A DNA stretch of 64,000 nt from Guadua angustifolia (GCA_036346375.1 CM070515.1:5850423-5914422), one strand, 5' to 3'. Positions 33,710 to 47,022 are shown, counted from the first letter of the stretch. The notes: a model not told the origin generated them from the letters alone. Numbers and translations: made by a program.

Positions 33710-34092
33710 CAGGGTTAACAAAACTGAATCGATGTTGAAAATCGAAGATCCAGTGGCATCGATTTATCGCGAAAATTGAATGAAAGTCGTCAAAAACCGA
33801 AGGGTTTCAAAATCTAACTTTTTGAAAAAAAATTCAAAAAAATTGAACCATTCGATTTGCACTGAAAATCAACTGGCCAATTGAAATTGTTCAGCGATCG
33901 ATTTTTGAGCATTTTTTCGATTTTCATCAAAAATCAAGCGATTTTTACCAATTTTCAACAGGTTTACATCGCACAAAGTTTTCTATTTTTTTTTAACTTG
34001 ACCATTTACCGACCTGTTTTGAATACTGAACCGGATTGATACGATTGAAAACCGTGATAATCGAGCCAATTATCGCGGTTTTGTTAACCCTG
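33710..34092. mobile_element. Non-autonomous hAT element with perfect 8-bp target duplication
   Basis: Begins CAGGGTTAACAAAACT and ends GGTTTTGTTAACCCTG. GTCATAGC flanks both sides (33702..33709, 34093..34100). 383 bp with no coding capacity. Same termini as the element at 1485. It lies about 1 kb upstream of the MYB start. Confidence 0.93.
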
Positions 34093-34100
34093 GTCATAGC

Positions 34101-34720
34101 AATCTTGTGTTTGTAATTGGGAGCAGTACGGCAGAAACGGCCATGGCAAGTTCCAGGGTTACAACGGGATTCCGGTTATATTAGTAACAGTGGCCAAAAA
34201 ATGCACGTTAGATTCCGGTTATATTAGTAACACCGGGATTCAGGTTTGTAATTGTGAACAATATGTTTGGATCGGATAGAAGGACTCCATAATAAACTTC
34301 CAAAAGAAAGACACGCCGCATATAACTAATGTTTTCAATGAGTTTAACTGTGCAAATGACACACACGATATAGGAAGCTGAAATAGGGCATCATGATTTT
34401 AAATGTGCAAATTCAAGCCATATTTGAGCATATTTTCAAAAATTTTAGTTTTAAGGTATATACCTATCTATAACAATTCAAATTAAACACATACTTTTGA
34501 AAAAATATAATCGAATTCAAAGATTTTGAACAAATTTGGATCACACGCTTTGCTGATTTATATATATAATCATTACATACCTACAATCAAACTATCATCA
34601 AAAAGGGAAACTCTAGTTTGAATTTCAGTTCAAACTTGTTTAAACTAGTTAGTAAACTGGTTAAACTCAGCATCCTAAAAATTTCGCATGAAAATACATA
34701 GAGAAAATATCCTTTTAGAG

Positions 34721-34723
<3 letters not shown>
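34101..34723. other. Intergenic, no gene seen
   Basis: Contains a short direct repeat (GATTCCGGTTATATTAGTAAC near 34162 and 34210). Otherwise AT-rich and unrecognised. Confidence 0.45.

Positions 34724-34786
<63 letters not shown>
34724..34786. repeat. (AT)n microsatellite
   Basis: About 31 AT units. Confidence 0.97.
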
Positions 34787-34788
<2 letters not shown>

Positions 34789-34877
34789 CTCCATACTCTA
34801 GATACATACTCTCACGACTCATATATAGTTGAAACAAAAAAATTATACCTATTTACCTTTTTGAGAATACACTAATA

Positions 34878-35110
34878 ACGATTATAAGATATTGCAAAGT
34901 GAGTTCTATGAAAAATTTCATGAAAGTCCACTTTTTATAGCATAATTTATGTTTATACACCTTTTACATATGAAAAAAAGTATATAGAAAAAATAAAGGA
35001 TTCCAACAAAATTTTATTAACCATGACACATTGGAGTATCCAAGAATTAGTATATAAGTATACCAAAAGTGACAAAGGAGTATAACGTGTTTGTTTAAGT
35101 AGTATATTGG
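34878..35110. repeat. Left arm of a large inverted repeat
   Basis: Its reverse complement aligns with 35437..35668. Shared blocks include CTACTTAAACAA, GATACTCCAATGTG-like, and ACATAATTTG/AAATTATG blocks. The stretch 34787-34877 may be further terminal sequence of the same element. Confidence 0.7.
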
Positions 35111-35160
35111 AAGACATATATATGTATGTGTGTGTATATATGTATACTTATGTATGTGTG

Positions 35161-35400
35161 TGTATATATAGAGAGAGAGAGTTTTGCTACCGTGCTTTGC
35201 AAAGCACAGATCCTCCCGTGCTTGGAATGATTTTGCGAAATTCGTGATAAAAATGTTCGATCTGAACCATTCATCTTCTTCATCTTGTTGAAATGTAGCT
35301 ATAGACCAAATTTCGTATTTTTTTGAATTTGTTTACTATTTATTTTGCATTTTCTAAAATCAGACTAGCAAAACACTCTCTATCTCTCTATATATATATA
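35161..35400. mobile_element. Element between the inverted arms, with TATAGAGAGAG...TTTTGCTA termini
   Basis: The left end TATATAGAGAGAGAG-AGTTTTGCTA is mirrored by TAGCAAAACACTCTC-TATCTCTCTATATA at the right. The interior has a TGCTTTGCAAAGCA palindrome at 35191..35204. No target duplication could be assigned. Confidence 0.6.
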
Positions 35401-35436
35401 AGCATTTTTTTTACTTTTAGGAGTACATACTCGCAC

Positions 35437-35668
35437 CTATAATATGCTACTTAAACAAGCATGTTATACTCATTTATCACTTTTGGTACACTTATATACT
35501 AATTCTAGGATACTCCAATGTGACGTGGTTGAAAAATTTTTATCGCAGCCTTTATTTTTTTTCTATATACTCTTTTTAATATGTAAAAGGAGTCTATGTA
35601 CAAATTATGTTTTAAAACAGTGGACTTTGCTGAATTTTTCATGTAGCTCACTTTGAAATATCTCATAT
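35437..35668. repeat. Right arm of the large inverted repeat
   Basis: Inverse of 34878..35110 and direct relative of 10113..10375. Separated from the left arm by 326 bp. Confidence 0.7.
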
Positions 35669-38600
35669 ATAAATAAATATATATACATGCGTGTGTGCGT
35701 GTGTATATATATGAAGGCTACGTTGTCAAAGCCTTAGGGTCATGGTTGATTTCTTTAATTCTCAAGAAAAACATTATTGGCTTCCCAAGGAATATCTTTT
35801 ATCAAATTTCAACAGTAGATTCTACCATGCATCTACATATATTTTTTCACCTAGCTATGTAAAACTATATACTAGTACAATCTGAGGTCTCACAACACAA
35901 CAAAACACACCAGAACCTGGACTGTGAGCTGTGGCCGGTCTCGGCCGGTGAGTGAACCCCACGAGGCGCTGTAAAAAAAAGAAACAAAGCAAACATAACG
36001 GCTCACGTAAGACACTTTTCACGGCGTTACAAAACCGTTTGGCCCTGGAAAGCGAGAGGGGATGGGAAAAAATAAAAAGAGAGGCGAAATTGGGAAATGA
36101 TATTTTGCTGTGACATGACGTTGGAGGAGCGAGAAACTGCAAGGAACCTGCACGGGTACTTTTCTTTTACCCCCCCTACTCCTTTTCCCGTTTTACCCTT
36201 TTACTCCAATGGTAAATCCGAATGCACGGAGGGGTCAGGGCCCTATCCGACCAGGTAGATAATATGCAAATCACAAGTTCACAAGTCACAACCATGCATG
36301 CCTTTTGGTGTGATCTAGCACCTAGCTTCACATTTTTTATGTAAAAGAAGTATATTAGTAGTACTTTTTGTTTACTGTGAGTAAATTGCAACTTAACAAC
36401 GAGCAATCACTATTGAAAGAAGAAGAAAAAAACAAGGACCTGTTCCAGGAACGGTCACTGTTATTCCGATGCGAGGGCGGAAAAGAAAAAAATGGTCAGC
36501 CACAAAACAAAAAAGCAGGGTGCTGTTTCTAAAAGTGGCATCATTAGCTTTTTTTTTCCTCCAGTCAAAATTACGGTTACTTTAAGACTTTAAGTTCAGT
36601 AACTCCCCGTCTTTATTCCGAAAACTTTGTCTTATCATCAGCGAGTAGCTCCCTCCCTGCATGCTCTGCCAGCTGTCCTTTTTACTTCTCTTTTCACTAG
36701 GCAAAACGATGATCACGTAGCTTCCGTTCCTCAAACTTTACGTGAAATCAAATTCAATGGAGGCGAGCTACGTAACCTACATAACGGATACGCACCGACC
36801 TCCATCCTATTTGACTGCATTAGACAGCAGTAGCCGAATTTTTATGCTTTCTTATGGATAAAAATAGTATTACTTGTTACGTTAAGATGCTATCGTTAGA
36901 CTTAACTTGCGTCATGCTCTCGATTCTACCGTAGTGCCTGATCGAGTTTCGTCCTAATCCACACCCTAACTTTGCTATCGAGCTTAACTTACATTACGCT
37001 CATGACTTCACACCTCTGACGTACATCATAAAAAAGGTTGTTAGGACAAATATTACATTTTTTAGTAGTTAATTTGTTTGTTATTGAGTAATTTTTTTCT
37101 TTATGTTAGAGATTTTGAAAAATATAAGAAGGATTTGAGGCTAGATGCACTACTAGTTTTTTTTAAGAGGAAGTAAGGATATACCTTAGATTGACATAGC
37201 ATATATACATAAGTGATGTCGTAAGACAGCAAAAACCGGTGCATGTTGTGTTCATGGTGCATTAGTCATAGAAATTCTCCCAAATTTGACTTTTTTTTTG
37301 GAGTGTCTGTTTTTTTGGGTAGCTTCTCTGTGAACATTTTTTTAAAATATAGCCCCTCTCTAAAATTATTTGTGGATTTAGCTCTCACCAGTCATCTCCT
37401 ACGCTCGAAGAGCTCGGCTGATCGCCTTCCCCTAAGGAATAACTAATTTGATAATACTACTTAATTAATCCCTTAATCAAATAGCTAATAAATCAAAATC
37501 ACTACTTAACCCCCTCCTCCCGAGCCAACGGTTCAAGACCTCGGTTGCTCCTCTTGTTGGCGGCTTTCTGCCGAGCTCTCTTGACACGACAAACAGTTCT
37601 AAACTAGTAAAATTTATATAAGTTTGCATATTCATTTATACAACTCTACAATTTTATACAATAATTTCGGACTACCGTAAATCCAACGCATAGGACTCAT
37701 CTATCGATCCAGACCGTTGGTTTGGGATGCTCGGACGGCGCTAAATACCGGGTAGAAAGTCTCCGTTGGACTGCGTGTGAACCCTTTCCGTGCAAGGTTA
37801 GATAGATGCCCTGCCCCTGCATAGCTAGCTAGCTAGGGTGGGGCCTAGCTGCTCAGCAGTAGCTAGTTCTAGTGTGGAGCAGTGGCAGTGGTGCAGCGGA
37901 ATGGATGCCAAGAAAAGAAGCGTTGCTGTCTCTCTCTCTCTCTCTCTCTCTCTCCTGACGACACGATGCGTGACCAGAGTTGAGAAACAACTGGAGCGGC
38001 TTTGCGTTATGCCTCGGACCAAACATCTTGTGAAGCTAGCTTGCTTTGCTTCAGTGCTTGGCGCTATGTGCTATGGCCAAGCAGGCTATCCAGTCCAGAG
38101 TCCAGACTGCCTGCAGGCTTAGCCATCTTGCACGGTTCGGTTGTTCGTTTCCTTATCTGGGTTCATGCCCATTTTTGGGACTCTCTCGCACCTCGGCGCA
38201 ATCTTCTTCATGGCCAACACTGCTCCGTGCGTAAGGAGGAAAAGTAAAGAGAGATTTTAGGGTGAAAAATATAGGTAGTAAGTAGTGGGAATAGAAATCA
38301 AATCTAATAATTCATTTCTCAAGGGTATTTTAGATTTTTTCTAATTTGTTCATAGTTTTAGATTCATCGAATACCTGATGATCTTCAAAGGCTTCTATTC
38401 AATCATCCGCCATTCATCAGGATCATAAGACGTGTTTTACCGTAGAGGACAAATAGTATAACGGAATTTTGTTTACCCCTCTTTAAAATTTACTACCAAT
38501 ACTCCATGTGGTAGTATAACTAGATCTAAATTGATTTCAACCATTAGATTCAAATAAATGAACGGCTTATATTGATTTTAATCTATTGCAAAAGAGCTCA

Positions 38601-39570
38601 AAGTAAAAGGCACAGTTAGCTGCTAATTGCGATGCCAGAATATCGTAGAAATTTGTAACAAAACGAAACACGCGTCACTTGACATGGGTTTCCTGCGGAA
38701 ATGAGTACGTCCCGCCATAAAATTACGCGAAACTAATCTAGGATAAACACCGACTAGACCAGAGGACCCAGAACGAAAATAGAGCGGCGGCAGGCCGTAG
38801 TTGAGCGAAAGCGAGACGACGTTAGCGCGGGTGGGCGGCCGTAGTCGAGCTAGAGCACTGCACACCTTAGCTCCCCCGGACCGCCCTGAGGGAGGATAAG
38901 CAAGTCCACAAATACTCTGGCAAAAAAACAGCAGTACGACCGCTCCTATTTGGTTCCTCCACCAGATGCATCAACTAAGCGCTGACAAAAGGAGGGGGGA
39001 AAGCCCTGCAGTATTTGACTACATGCGCAGTGCAGGGAAGAGCAAAAATAAACAGAGAGAAAGAAGAGCTACACGCCATGGACACCGCGTCTGAAGCTAG
39101 CCAGCCCACTTCGCCTGCCTCCTCATAACAGCCAGGCAGCAGGGTAAAAAACCTGTACCCTTGGTATCTCTGCTCCCCTTCACGCCCGTTCAGTTTCACC
39201 GCCCAGCTTTTATGTATGTTACTGCTGCTCGCGATTCTACAGAGATCTTCAGCTCTTCTTCTCTCGCTCGTTCGTCTCCCATCTCTCCCTTGTACTGCTG
39301 CTCCAGTAAAGCACAACCGTCCTGATTGCTGCTGCTACAGCTCCGGCTCTTTGTGTTGGCTGATGATGACAGTCAACCAATGACATCGAGTCCTCCTCTT
39401 CCTTTCTTTCGTGGCAGGACTGGCTGGATGCTTTACTTCATGTACGTGTCTCGACGGTTAGTTAAACGGGAGATCTGATGCGTGCGTGTTGCCCTGGAGA
39501 ACAGCTGGATTTTTTTTACTCGAAAGGGTCGGTGGCTCGTTCGTTTCCAAATGAGAGGGTTATTGGCTGC
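35669..39570. other. Intergenic, no gene supported
   Basis: Nearly 4 kb with a (CT)n tract at 37929-37953 and scattered homopolymers. Frames up to 113 codons (e.g. 38975..39316 on the - strand) have no domains I recognise. No complete mobile element could be delimited. Confidence 0.35.
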
Positions 39571-39765
39571 AACCAAGGTTTTAAGTTCCGTTTTCAGTTA
39601 AAATCTCGTCTGAAATCCAAAATTTTAGATGAAATTTTAAAATTTCAAAGAAATTCAAAAGAAAAATTCAAATCCGATCTTTTTTAAACGAGATTTCGAT
39701 GAGAAATACTGAAATGTCGGAAAGTTTCAGGAAAAATATTGGAGAGGTCGGCACGGGCAGTTTAC
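39571..39765. repeat. AT-rich hAT-like fragment (CAAGGTTTTAAG end)
   Basis: AACCAAGGTTTTAAG followed by AAATTTTAGATGAAATTTTA and GAGATTTCG motifs. The style matches the 1.6-kb repeat at 52656. A right end was not found. Confidence 0.4.
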
Positions 39766-42719
39766 CAACCGAGCCAGGCGTTGGTTCGTGTTTGCATTAC
39801 ATCCGGTTGGATTTTGCATCTCGCCGCCCGTTGGAAACCGAAATCACACGTGTATTTGTATGAAGTGGGTGTAGGATGCCAGTGTGTGTCCTTATACCTT
39901 AATAAACAAATTTGAATGTGCAAATTAAAAAAAACACACTGTCCTTTTGATAGTACATGTGTCTTCATTTGTAATTCCTCCTCTTTTACGCATCCACACC
40001 AGTTAAAAAGTTCAGCTTTTTTCAAATTTAATGTTGGGGATTTGAGCATGTGCGACGCAGATGCACGCGAAGATCTCTTGGCGATGTAATGATGCTGCTC
40101 TAATTTATCTTCACTTACACCCACTTTCCGCGGTGTAAAACCTATTAAAAATCCCATTAACCTTTTCGGCACCTTTGCCTTTTCAGGTCAAAAATGTCTG
40201 CCTAAATCGTAATCCCCAATTCATCTCTCGCCACCCTACACATCTCCCTTTTCATCATTGCTAATCCAATATATACTCGCTCTATTACTTAATACATATC
40301 ATTGTAGCCTTCAAATTTTATTTCTAAATACATATCATCCTATAATTTCGAGGAGACATTTTACTGCTTCCCCTCTAATGGCTTTCCTCTTTAGCTATTT
40401 TCAGTAATATCTACTATTTATCATAGGCTAGAATAAGACACACTATCTGAAGAATGATAAGTGGTTTAATGAAGAGGGGTAATACAATTCTTTATATATG
40501 TTTTTTTTATAAAGGAAGCATTTTATTAATCTCAAGAAACTTACATCGAGACAATACAAGTCCTTGAAATTACTTCCGCCTCCGCTAACAAGCACACGAC
40601 CAAAAAGAACTGAAATAAAAGAAAGGAAAAAACAACGCACACACTAGTGACTAGCAATCCGAAGACTAGACCGCCACCCATGTGCCCGGGATATATGTGC
40701 TTTGATGAAAGTATAATATAATAAAATAAAATCTGTTCAGGAATAGAGACAATATATAAGATGCCCATTCGAACAATTGGTAATTGGTTGTACTTGTTCC
40801 CCCTTATAACGTGACTAAAGGTGGTTTATTGCATTCGAATTTTAGAGGTTGTTGCCAGGAAAATTGCACCTCTTGTACACGCTGGTCTTTCTAACAGATG
40901 TTAGGAACAATCCTGTTTGGATCGAAAGATTTTCCATAGATTTCTAGAAAAATTAATACCGCTTTCTGTAAAATTCAAAATCCCATGTCGCGAATAGCCC
41001 TGGGCCACGGAGTAAATACACTTTATATGCAAAAAAAAAAACTTCCATGGAAGTTTGTGACCTTCACACAATGACACATCCCTTCTGTTGAAGTACGACA
41101 AGGATCCTTGACTATGACAATATTTTCAGTCAAGAAAAGTCGCAATAGAATCTTGTTTGGATCCATTTATATAAAGCCCATATAATACCTTAATTGAGCC
41201 CATTGAACCTGGTTTATTTAGCATTACTGGTCCTCGACCAGTTATACCAATTACCGACAAATAAGGTGTACTAATTAACTCTCTTAAAGAGTGACTATAT
41301 GTATAAACTCATCGAAGCTGTCACAATTTATCATGTGGAGAAGTTAATTGAACGCGTGAGAACAGTTGATGGTTGTTATAATGGGACAGACTAGTTGATA
41401 AAGGATGCAACCGTTCAAGACACATGAATGATGTCAGAAGGTGCTTTTTTACATGATTAACTGCCACCCCTTGTATATATAAATTAGGGGGCTTACTTAC
41501 TTTAAACATTCTTTTCCACACTCATTGTAACTCTATTTTCCACGATAATAAAGTCTTTGGGTGTTATTTTCTCCTTTGTTATTTTTCATAAATTTAATAG
41601 AAGACCCTGAGCCATGTACATTGACAAACTCTTTTCTGTTAAAATTCCCGTGAAACTGTCCAAACTTTTTTTTTCTGTTGAAGGTAAAATTCTCAAACCT
41701 TTTTTTCTTTTGAAGGTAAAATTCTCAGGTCTGTGTCCGTTGTAACGGTAACGTGGTCGTGGTGCCAGAGTAATTTCTATGCACATCCATGTGTTAGTAT
41801 TAGAGGCTCCTTAGTTTATAGCCAAATTTTGCCATACATCGAGTTAGATAAGTTTTTTTTTTCGATAAATCGAGTTAGATAAGTTTGATAGTGCTAGATG
41901 TCTAGTTATAGCCACACCTATAGCAATATTCTTTCTTACCATCCAGACTCCATATATTGCTAACTCAAAACTATGTGGCAATATCTTTTATACTAGTCAA
42001 AATGTGGCTTCAATTTTGTTGACATAATGTTAGATGAATTTAAAAGAAAAACTATGGTAAGGCATGGCAGCCGCTCAGTGTATAAGCCAAACTTTTGGTG
42101 TGTACGGAGCTTAGGCAATCACGGAGAGCAGCTAGCAAGGTAGCCCTCCCTGTTTTGCCAACTGCAGTAACAGTAGATAATTTTCTCCTGTCATTTCCAT
42201 CTAGAATGGCAGGAACGTCCCTCGTCTGCGCGACTGCCAGCCCTGAAATGAACAGTAACTATTTTGTGATCCTAGCAGCCAAAAGGAAAAGATCGTGTGC
42301 AAGAGTATTCATTTGCACAGGATCCTTTCAAAAGGCGAATCTTAATTTCCATGAGTACATACATGCTACGCACGTAGTAGTAAATGAAAGCTGAGGCTGT
42401 CTGAGGCGCAAGGCTGACAAGAGGGGAAAAAGTGTGTCTCCTCGTACATCCAACGCCCATCCATGCATGCCAACAAGTAAAAGGAAAGAAAGTAAGAAAG
42501 AAAGAAAGAAGGTAAAGGAATACTATGGGAAAAAAGGCAGCACATGGAACAATTTATGTCATTCATGTAGACGTGTATGTGTGATAGGAAGTATATGGGT
42601 TTGTTCTCACCACCACTGCACCACACACTAGGACAAGCCCAGCTGGATGCTGCAATGTAAGGTGAGGTACGAGTGTGGGTTTGGTACCTACTAGAAAATT
42701 TTTTTGCGACGTAATACGT
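39766..42719. other. Intergenic with degraded repeats
   Basis: A Stowaway-like stretch near 40270-40400 (ACTCGCTCTATTACTTAATA; ATCCTATAATTTCGAGG) is related to one at about 62785-62890. A ~40-bp direct repeat of TCGAGTTAGATAAGTTT lies near 41840-41890. The block 41815-42085 may be an old MITE. GAAAGAAAG repeats are at 42484-42510. No gene. Confidence 0.35.
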
Positions 42720-43560
42720 CGCGCGGTCCGGTTTTTCGAAGATTTTTTTTTTCGACGGTGTTTTATTTTTCAAATCGTCGAAATAATGAGTGAAACGGCT
42801 GAAAGAACATAAAATTTTTCATGCGTAACGACGCGTGCCGTTTTTTCCAGAGAATTTTTTTTTCTTTTCAGGTGATTTATTTTTAAATCGTCGAAATAAT
42901 GAGCTAAACGGGGAAAAATAGAGAGATAGAGTTGTAGAAATATCTCTTTCACCAATTATTTGGAAAATATTGAGACCGAAATGAAAACCGCGTGGGGAAA
43001 AGTCTAGAAGGAAAAGGGCGAAAAACTATTAGAGATGATAACATTCTTTTGTCGAGTCTAACACTCTACGCGTTCGCAGTCGAGTAATAATACATGTTTA
43101 AAAAAATCTCAGAGACTCGCGCGATAAAAGCGTGATGTTTTTCAGAGAAAATTTTTCTTTTTTCTCGCGGTGTTTTATTTTTAAATCGTCAAATAATGAG
43201 CAAAACAAATTGAAAGGATACAAAATTTTTCACGCGTAACACGCCACGCTGTCGCTTTTCCGTGAGAGAAAAATCACATGGCGGCGGCTTTTATTTTTAA
43301 ATCGTCGAAATAATGAGCGAAACGGGGGAAAATAGAGAGATAGAGTTGTAGAAATATCTCTTTCAACGAATTATTTGGAAAATATTGGAGACCGAGGTGG
43401 AAAACCGCAGTGGGGAAAAAGTCTAGAGGGGAAAGATTGAAAAAGTATTAGAAATGACAACATTCTTTTGTCGAGCCTAACACTCTACGCGTTCACCGAG
43501 TAATAATACATGTTTTAAAAAATATCAGAGATTGAGATGGAAAATTGAGCTGGAAAAAAG
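42720..43560. repeat. Diverged tandem repeats, ~415-bp period
   Basis: AAATCGTC(G)AAATAATGAG occurs near 42771, 42886, 43185 and 43302. GAGATAGAGTTGTAGAAATA occurs near 42921 and 43338. The order of blocks repeats with a ~415-bp period, about two units. Interior stops close all frames. Probably part of an old element whose left end may be the CTACTAGAAAA at about 42690. Confidence 0.7.
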
Positions 43561-44272
43561 TCTAGAGATAGAGACGCGCACATATTTCTGGTAACGAAAA
43601 TATTTTTTCCGAGAAAAACAGAGAAAGGACCTAGACGTAAGGAGCAAGGGCATGTTTGTTATGTTTTTGGACCTATCCGCTATCCTGAAAAATTAGAAAA
43701 GGGCTTATTCGCGATTTGAATTTAACGGGAGTTTTTTCCGTAAAATGGCGCACGAGGACTAAAACGTGATTAAGAAAAAAATATTTTCCCCTCACAAAAA
43801 ATCACAAATGACCTATTCGTAATCTACATGGACCTATCCGTAATTTGAAGAAATAGATGAGTTTTTCGCAAAAGTACGTACGGTGACAGGTGGCACACCT
43901 CTCCTCCCGGGAATTCTTCTAATTATAGTAGGGTGTTATTCCACGCTGCTCTTTCCGGGAATTCTTCCAACTAAAATTTATAATTTTTTATAGTTTGTAC
44001 AACAAGTTTATAGTTTTATAAAATTTACTGTTTGGTCTTTTTGCACATTTATTTTTTACTTTTAGTCCTCTTTCAAATAAAATTACAAATATACTTTTCT
44101 TCTCAACCTTTAATATCACCCCTCGTATTTTCCTACCTCGACAGTGAACGGGTGCTATACAGTTACTTACGAATTTGGGCAACAGTCGACAAGATAGCTA
44201 AGTTTGTAATTTTACGAGGAGAAAGAAAAAAGTGTGCAGGGGCAATTATAGCTAGGTCTGGCCCTGCCTAAG
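43561..44272. other. Intergenic, no gene seen
   Basis: Two copies of a CCGGGAATTCTTC block lie near 43908 and 43954. TTTCAAATAAAATTACAAAT near 44070 resembles a block of duplication 3 near 44795. No gene. Confidence 0.4.
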
Positions 44273-44919
44273 TGCACTGTGGGTAGGGTAGTACGCTACT
44301 CTCTCTCTATTATTGCAGGTGTCAGGGAGACAGCAAAGCAAGTTGCTCCCTCCTTTCCCCTCAACTGTTCCCCTTTTCATCTCTTTTCTTTTTTCCTTTC
44401 ACCATGATTCGGCGCTATCTGACTGGTTAATTAACCTGGCCGGCTTTCTATCTAGCTCATGCACGTACTACGTGGAATGCTTGCTAATACCGGTAGTCTA
44501 GTCTAGTAGATGTACAGAAAAAGAAGAAAATTAACCCCTGGCTACTTCGCTGTGTATATCTAAGGACGGATTATGGAGTCCAGAAGAGAAGAAAAAGAAA
44601 GACACGTACGTAGGAACAACGAGGAAGAAAAGAAAATAAAACTGCTTTCAGGTGGACAGTAGCCCGTCTGATGAATAACCAAACCGAATTGAAGAACGAT
44701 GAGCCACAGCCGGAACCCCACTCAAGCACACTGTCGCGAAGATTTGGCCTCTTTGGCCCGATTCACTTTCATTTTCATCTTTTTATCTTGTTCTGAATAA
44801 AATTACAAATCTAGTTCTTTTCTTCATCGTATAAACACCGATAAACAACACGTATCACATACCGCGCTCCACTACTGAGACATTGGCACCACAACCCATC
44901 AAAACAGGCGAACTAGCGT

Positions 44920-45408
44920 ATTACCCAAGCTCTACAAGTACTTGTCACAGTACCCAGTTTCGGCAGGAAAATAGGGACTCCACCTACCATGCTTGTCAAG
45001 GTGCTGCCATGGCGGACGGAGCTACCGAGGAGCTAGCGATTTACAATGATAGAGAAGTACGATAGGTGACGTATGTCGGTTTATTACCCAAGCTTTACAA
45101 GTACTTGTCACAGTACCCGGGTTTGGCAGGAAAATAGGGACTCCATCTGCTATGCTTGTCGAGGAGCTGCCATGGTGGACAGAGCCGCTGAGGAGCTAGC
45201 GACCTACTGCGATAGAGAAGTACGATAGATGACATATATCGGCTTATTACCCAAGATCTGTAAGTACTTGTCACGGTACCTGGGTTTGGCAAGAAAATAG
45301 GGACTCCACCTGCCATGCTTGTCGAGAACATGCCGTGGTGGACAGAGCTACTGATGTGCTAGCGACATACTGCGATGGAACAGTAAGATAGGTGACATAT
45401 GTTGGCTC
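44920..45408. repeat. 163-bp tandem repeat, three units
   Basis: Units start at ATTACCCAAG at 44920, 45083 and 45246, an exact 163-bp spacing. Each holds AAGTACTTGTCAC, AAAATAGGGACTCCA, and a GCTAGCGA block. 163 is not a multiple of three and all frames close, so it is not a coding repeat. Confidence 0.92.
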
Positions 45409-45531
45409 CTGATGATTTATAATAGAGAAAGATCGAGATTTGCAATTTATGACGGAAAATTACACATGGGACCGAATACATGAGGCTTCCACTATCGCTT
45501 AGCAGTGAGTACGACTAGTGAGGGGCGGCGG

Positions 45532-45720
45532 AGGTCGGAGGAGGTGGAGTGAGCGAGGTGGAAGGCGGTAGAGTAAAACTACAGCTAAAAAGCTTATCCC
45601 CAAGCAAATACAAATTTTTAAGGGTGCTTTTATGCATGTTTATCTTCTAATGCCAAAATATATATCATTTTAGGGTTTTGGTCCAAAGCTGAAGCTCAGC
45701 CCACAAACAACCCCTAATAT
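45532..45720. mobile_element. Fragment of the 55240-type Harbinger MITE, copy A
   Basis: GGCGGAGGTCGG, GGTGGAGTGAGCGAGGTGG and CCCACAAACAACCCC match the right half of the MITE at 55240. The left terminus is absent. Confidence 0.6.
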
Positions 45721-46493
45721 TAAAGGGATAAACTAAACACTTCACATTGGTATAAGAATAAGTTCAAACAAGTTTTAAGAGAACATTACAAAATTTTTAT
45801 ATTTTTGGTGAGTTTCAGATATTTTGAAAAGTTTCTAAAGATTATAAGCTTGCACTGTGGGTAGGGTAGTACACTACTCTCTCTCTCTATTATTGCAGGT
45901 GTCAGGGAGACAGCAAAGCAAGTTGCTCCCTCCTTTCCCCTCAACTGTTCCCCTTTTCATCTCTTTTCTTTTTTCCCTCACGATGATTCGGCGCTATCTG
46001 ACTGGTTAATTAACCTGGCCGGCTTTCTATCTCATGCACGTACTACGTGGAATGCTTGCTAATACCGGTAGTCTAGTCTAGTAGATGTACAGAAAAATAA
46101 GAAAATTAACCCCTGGCTACTTCGCTGTGTATATCTAAGGACGGATTATGGAGTCCAGAAGAGAAGAAAAAGAAAGACACGTACGTCGGAACAACGAGGA
46201 AGAAAAGAAAATAAAACTGCTTTCAGGTGGACAGTAGCCCGTCTGATGAATAACCAAACCGAATTGAAGAACGATGAGCCACAGCCGGAACCCCACTCAA
46301 GCACACTGTCGCGAAGATTTGGCCTCTTTGGCCCGATTCACTTTCATTTTCATCTTTTATCTCGTTCCGAATAAAATTACAAATCTAGTTCTTTTCTTCA
46401 TCGTATAAACACCGATAAACAACACGTATCACATACCGCGCTCCACTACTGAGACATTGGCACCACAGCCCATCACAGCACACGAACTAGCGT

Positions 46494-46950
46494 ATTACCC
46501 AAGCTCTACAAGTACTTGTCACAGTGCCTGGGTTCAACAGGAAAATAGGGACTCCACCTACTATGCTTGTCAAGGAGCTGCCATGGCGGACGGAGCCGCT
46601 GAGGAGCTAGCGACTTACTATGATAGAGAAGTACGATATGTGACGTATGTCGGTTTATTACCCAAGCTCTACAAGTACTTGTCATAGTACCCGGGTTTGG
46701 CAGGAAAATAGGGACTCCATCTGCTATGCTTGTCGAGGAGCTGTCATGGTGGACGGAGCCACTGAGGTGCTAGCGACCTACTGCGATCGAGAAGTACGAT
46801 AGGTGACATATGTCGGCTTATTACCCAAGATCTGTAAGTACTTGTCACGGTACCTGGGTTTGGCAAGAAAATAGGGACTCCACCTGCCATGCTCGTCGAG
46901 AACATGCCGTGGTGGACTGAGCCGCTGAACAGGAAGATTGGTGACGTATG
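46494..46950. repeat. 163-bp tandem repeat in copy B, three units
   Basis: Units start at 46494, 46657 and 46820, again 163 bp apart. The third lacks the end segment (GCTAGCGACATACTGCG) found in copy A. Confidence 0.9.
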
Positions 46951-47022
46951 TTGGCTCCTGATGATTTATAATAGAGAAGGATCGAGATTTGCAATTTATG
47001 ACGGAAAATTGCACATGGGACC

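Larger units (their letters stand above)
44273..45850. repeat. Tandem segmental duplication 3, copy A (1578 bp)
   Basis: Starts TGCACTGTGGGTAGGGTAG and ends AAAGATTATAAGCT, where copy B starts with the same TGCACTGTGGG. Contains the 163-bp satellite (44920..45408) and a MITE fragment near 45532-45720. No gene. Confidence 0.93.

Noticed and set aside
43900..43945. Possible Helitron 3' end (hairpin plus CTAA) near CCCGGGAATTC
   Set aside because: The hairpin is short and badly placed, and no 5' TC start was found.
44883..46687. Similar MAPQPI-type open frames in both copies of duplication 3
   Set aside because: They are read from the 163-bp satellite, whose period is not a multiple of three, and they close after one unit.
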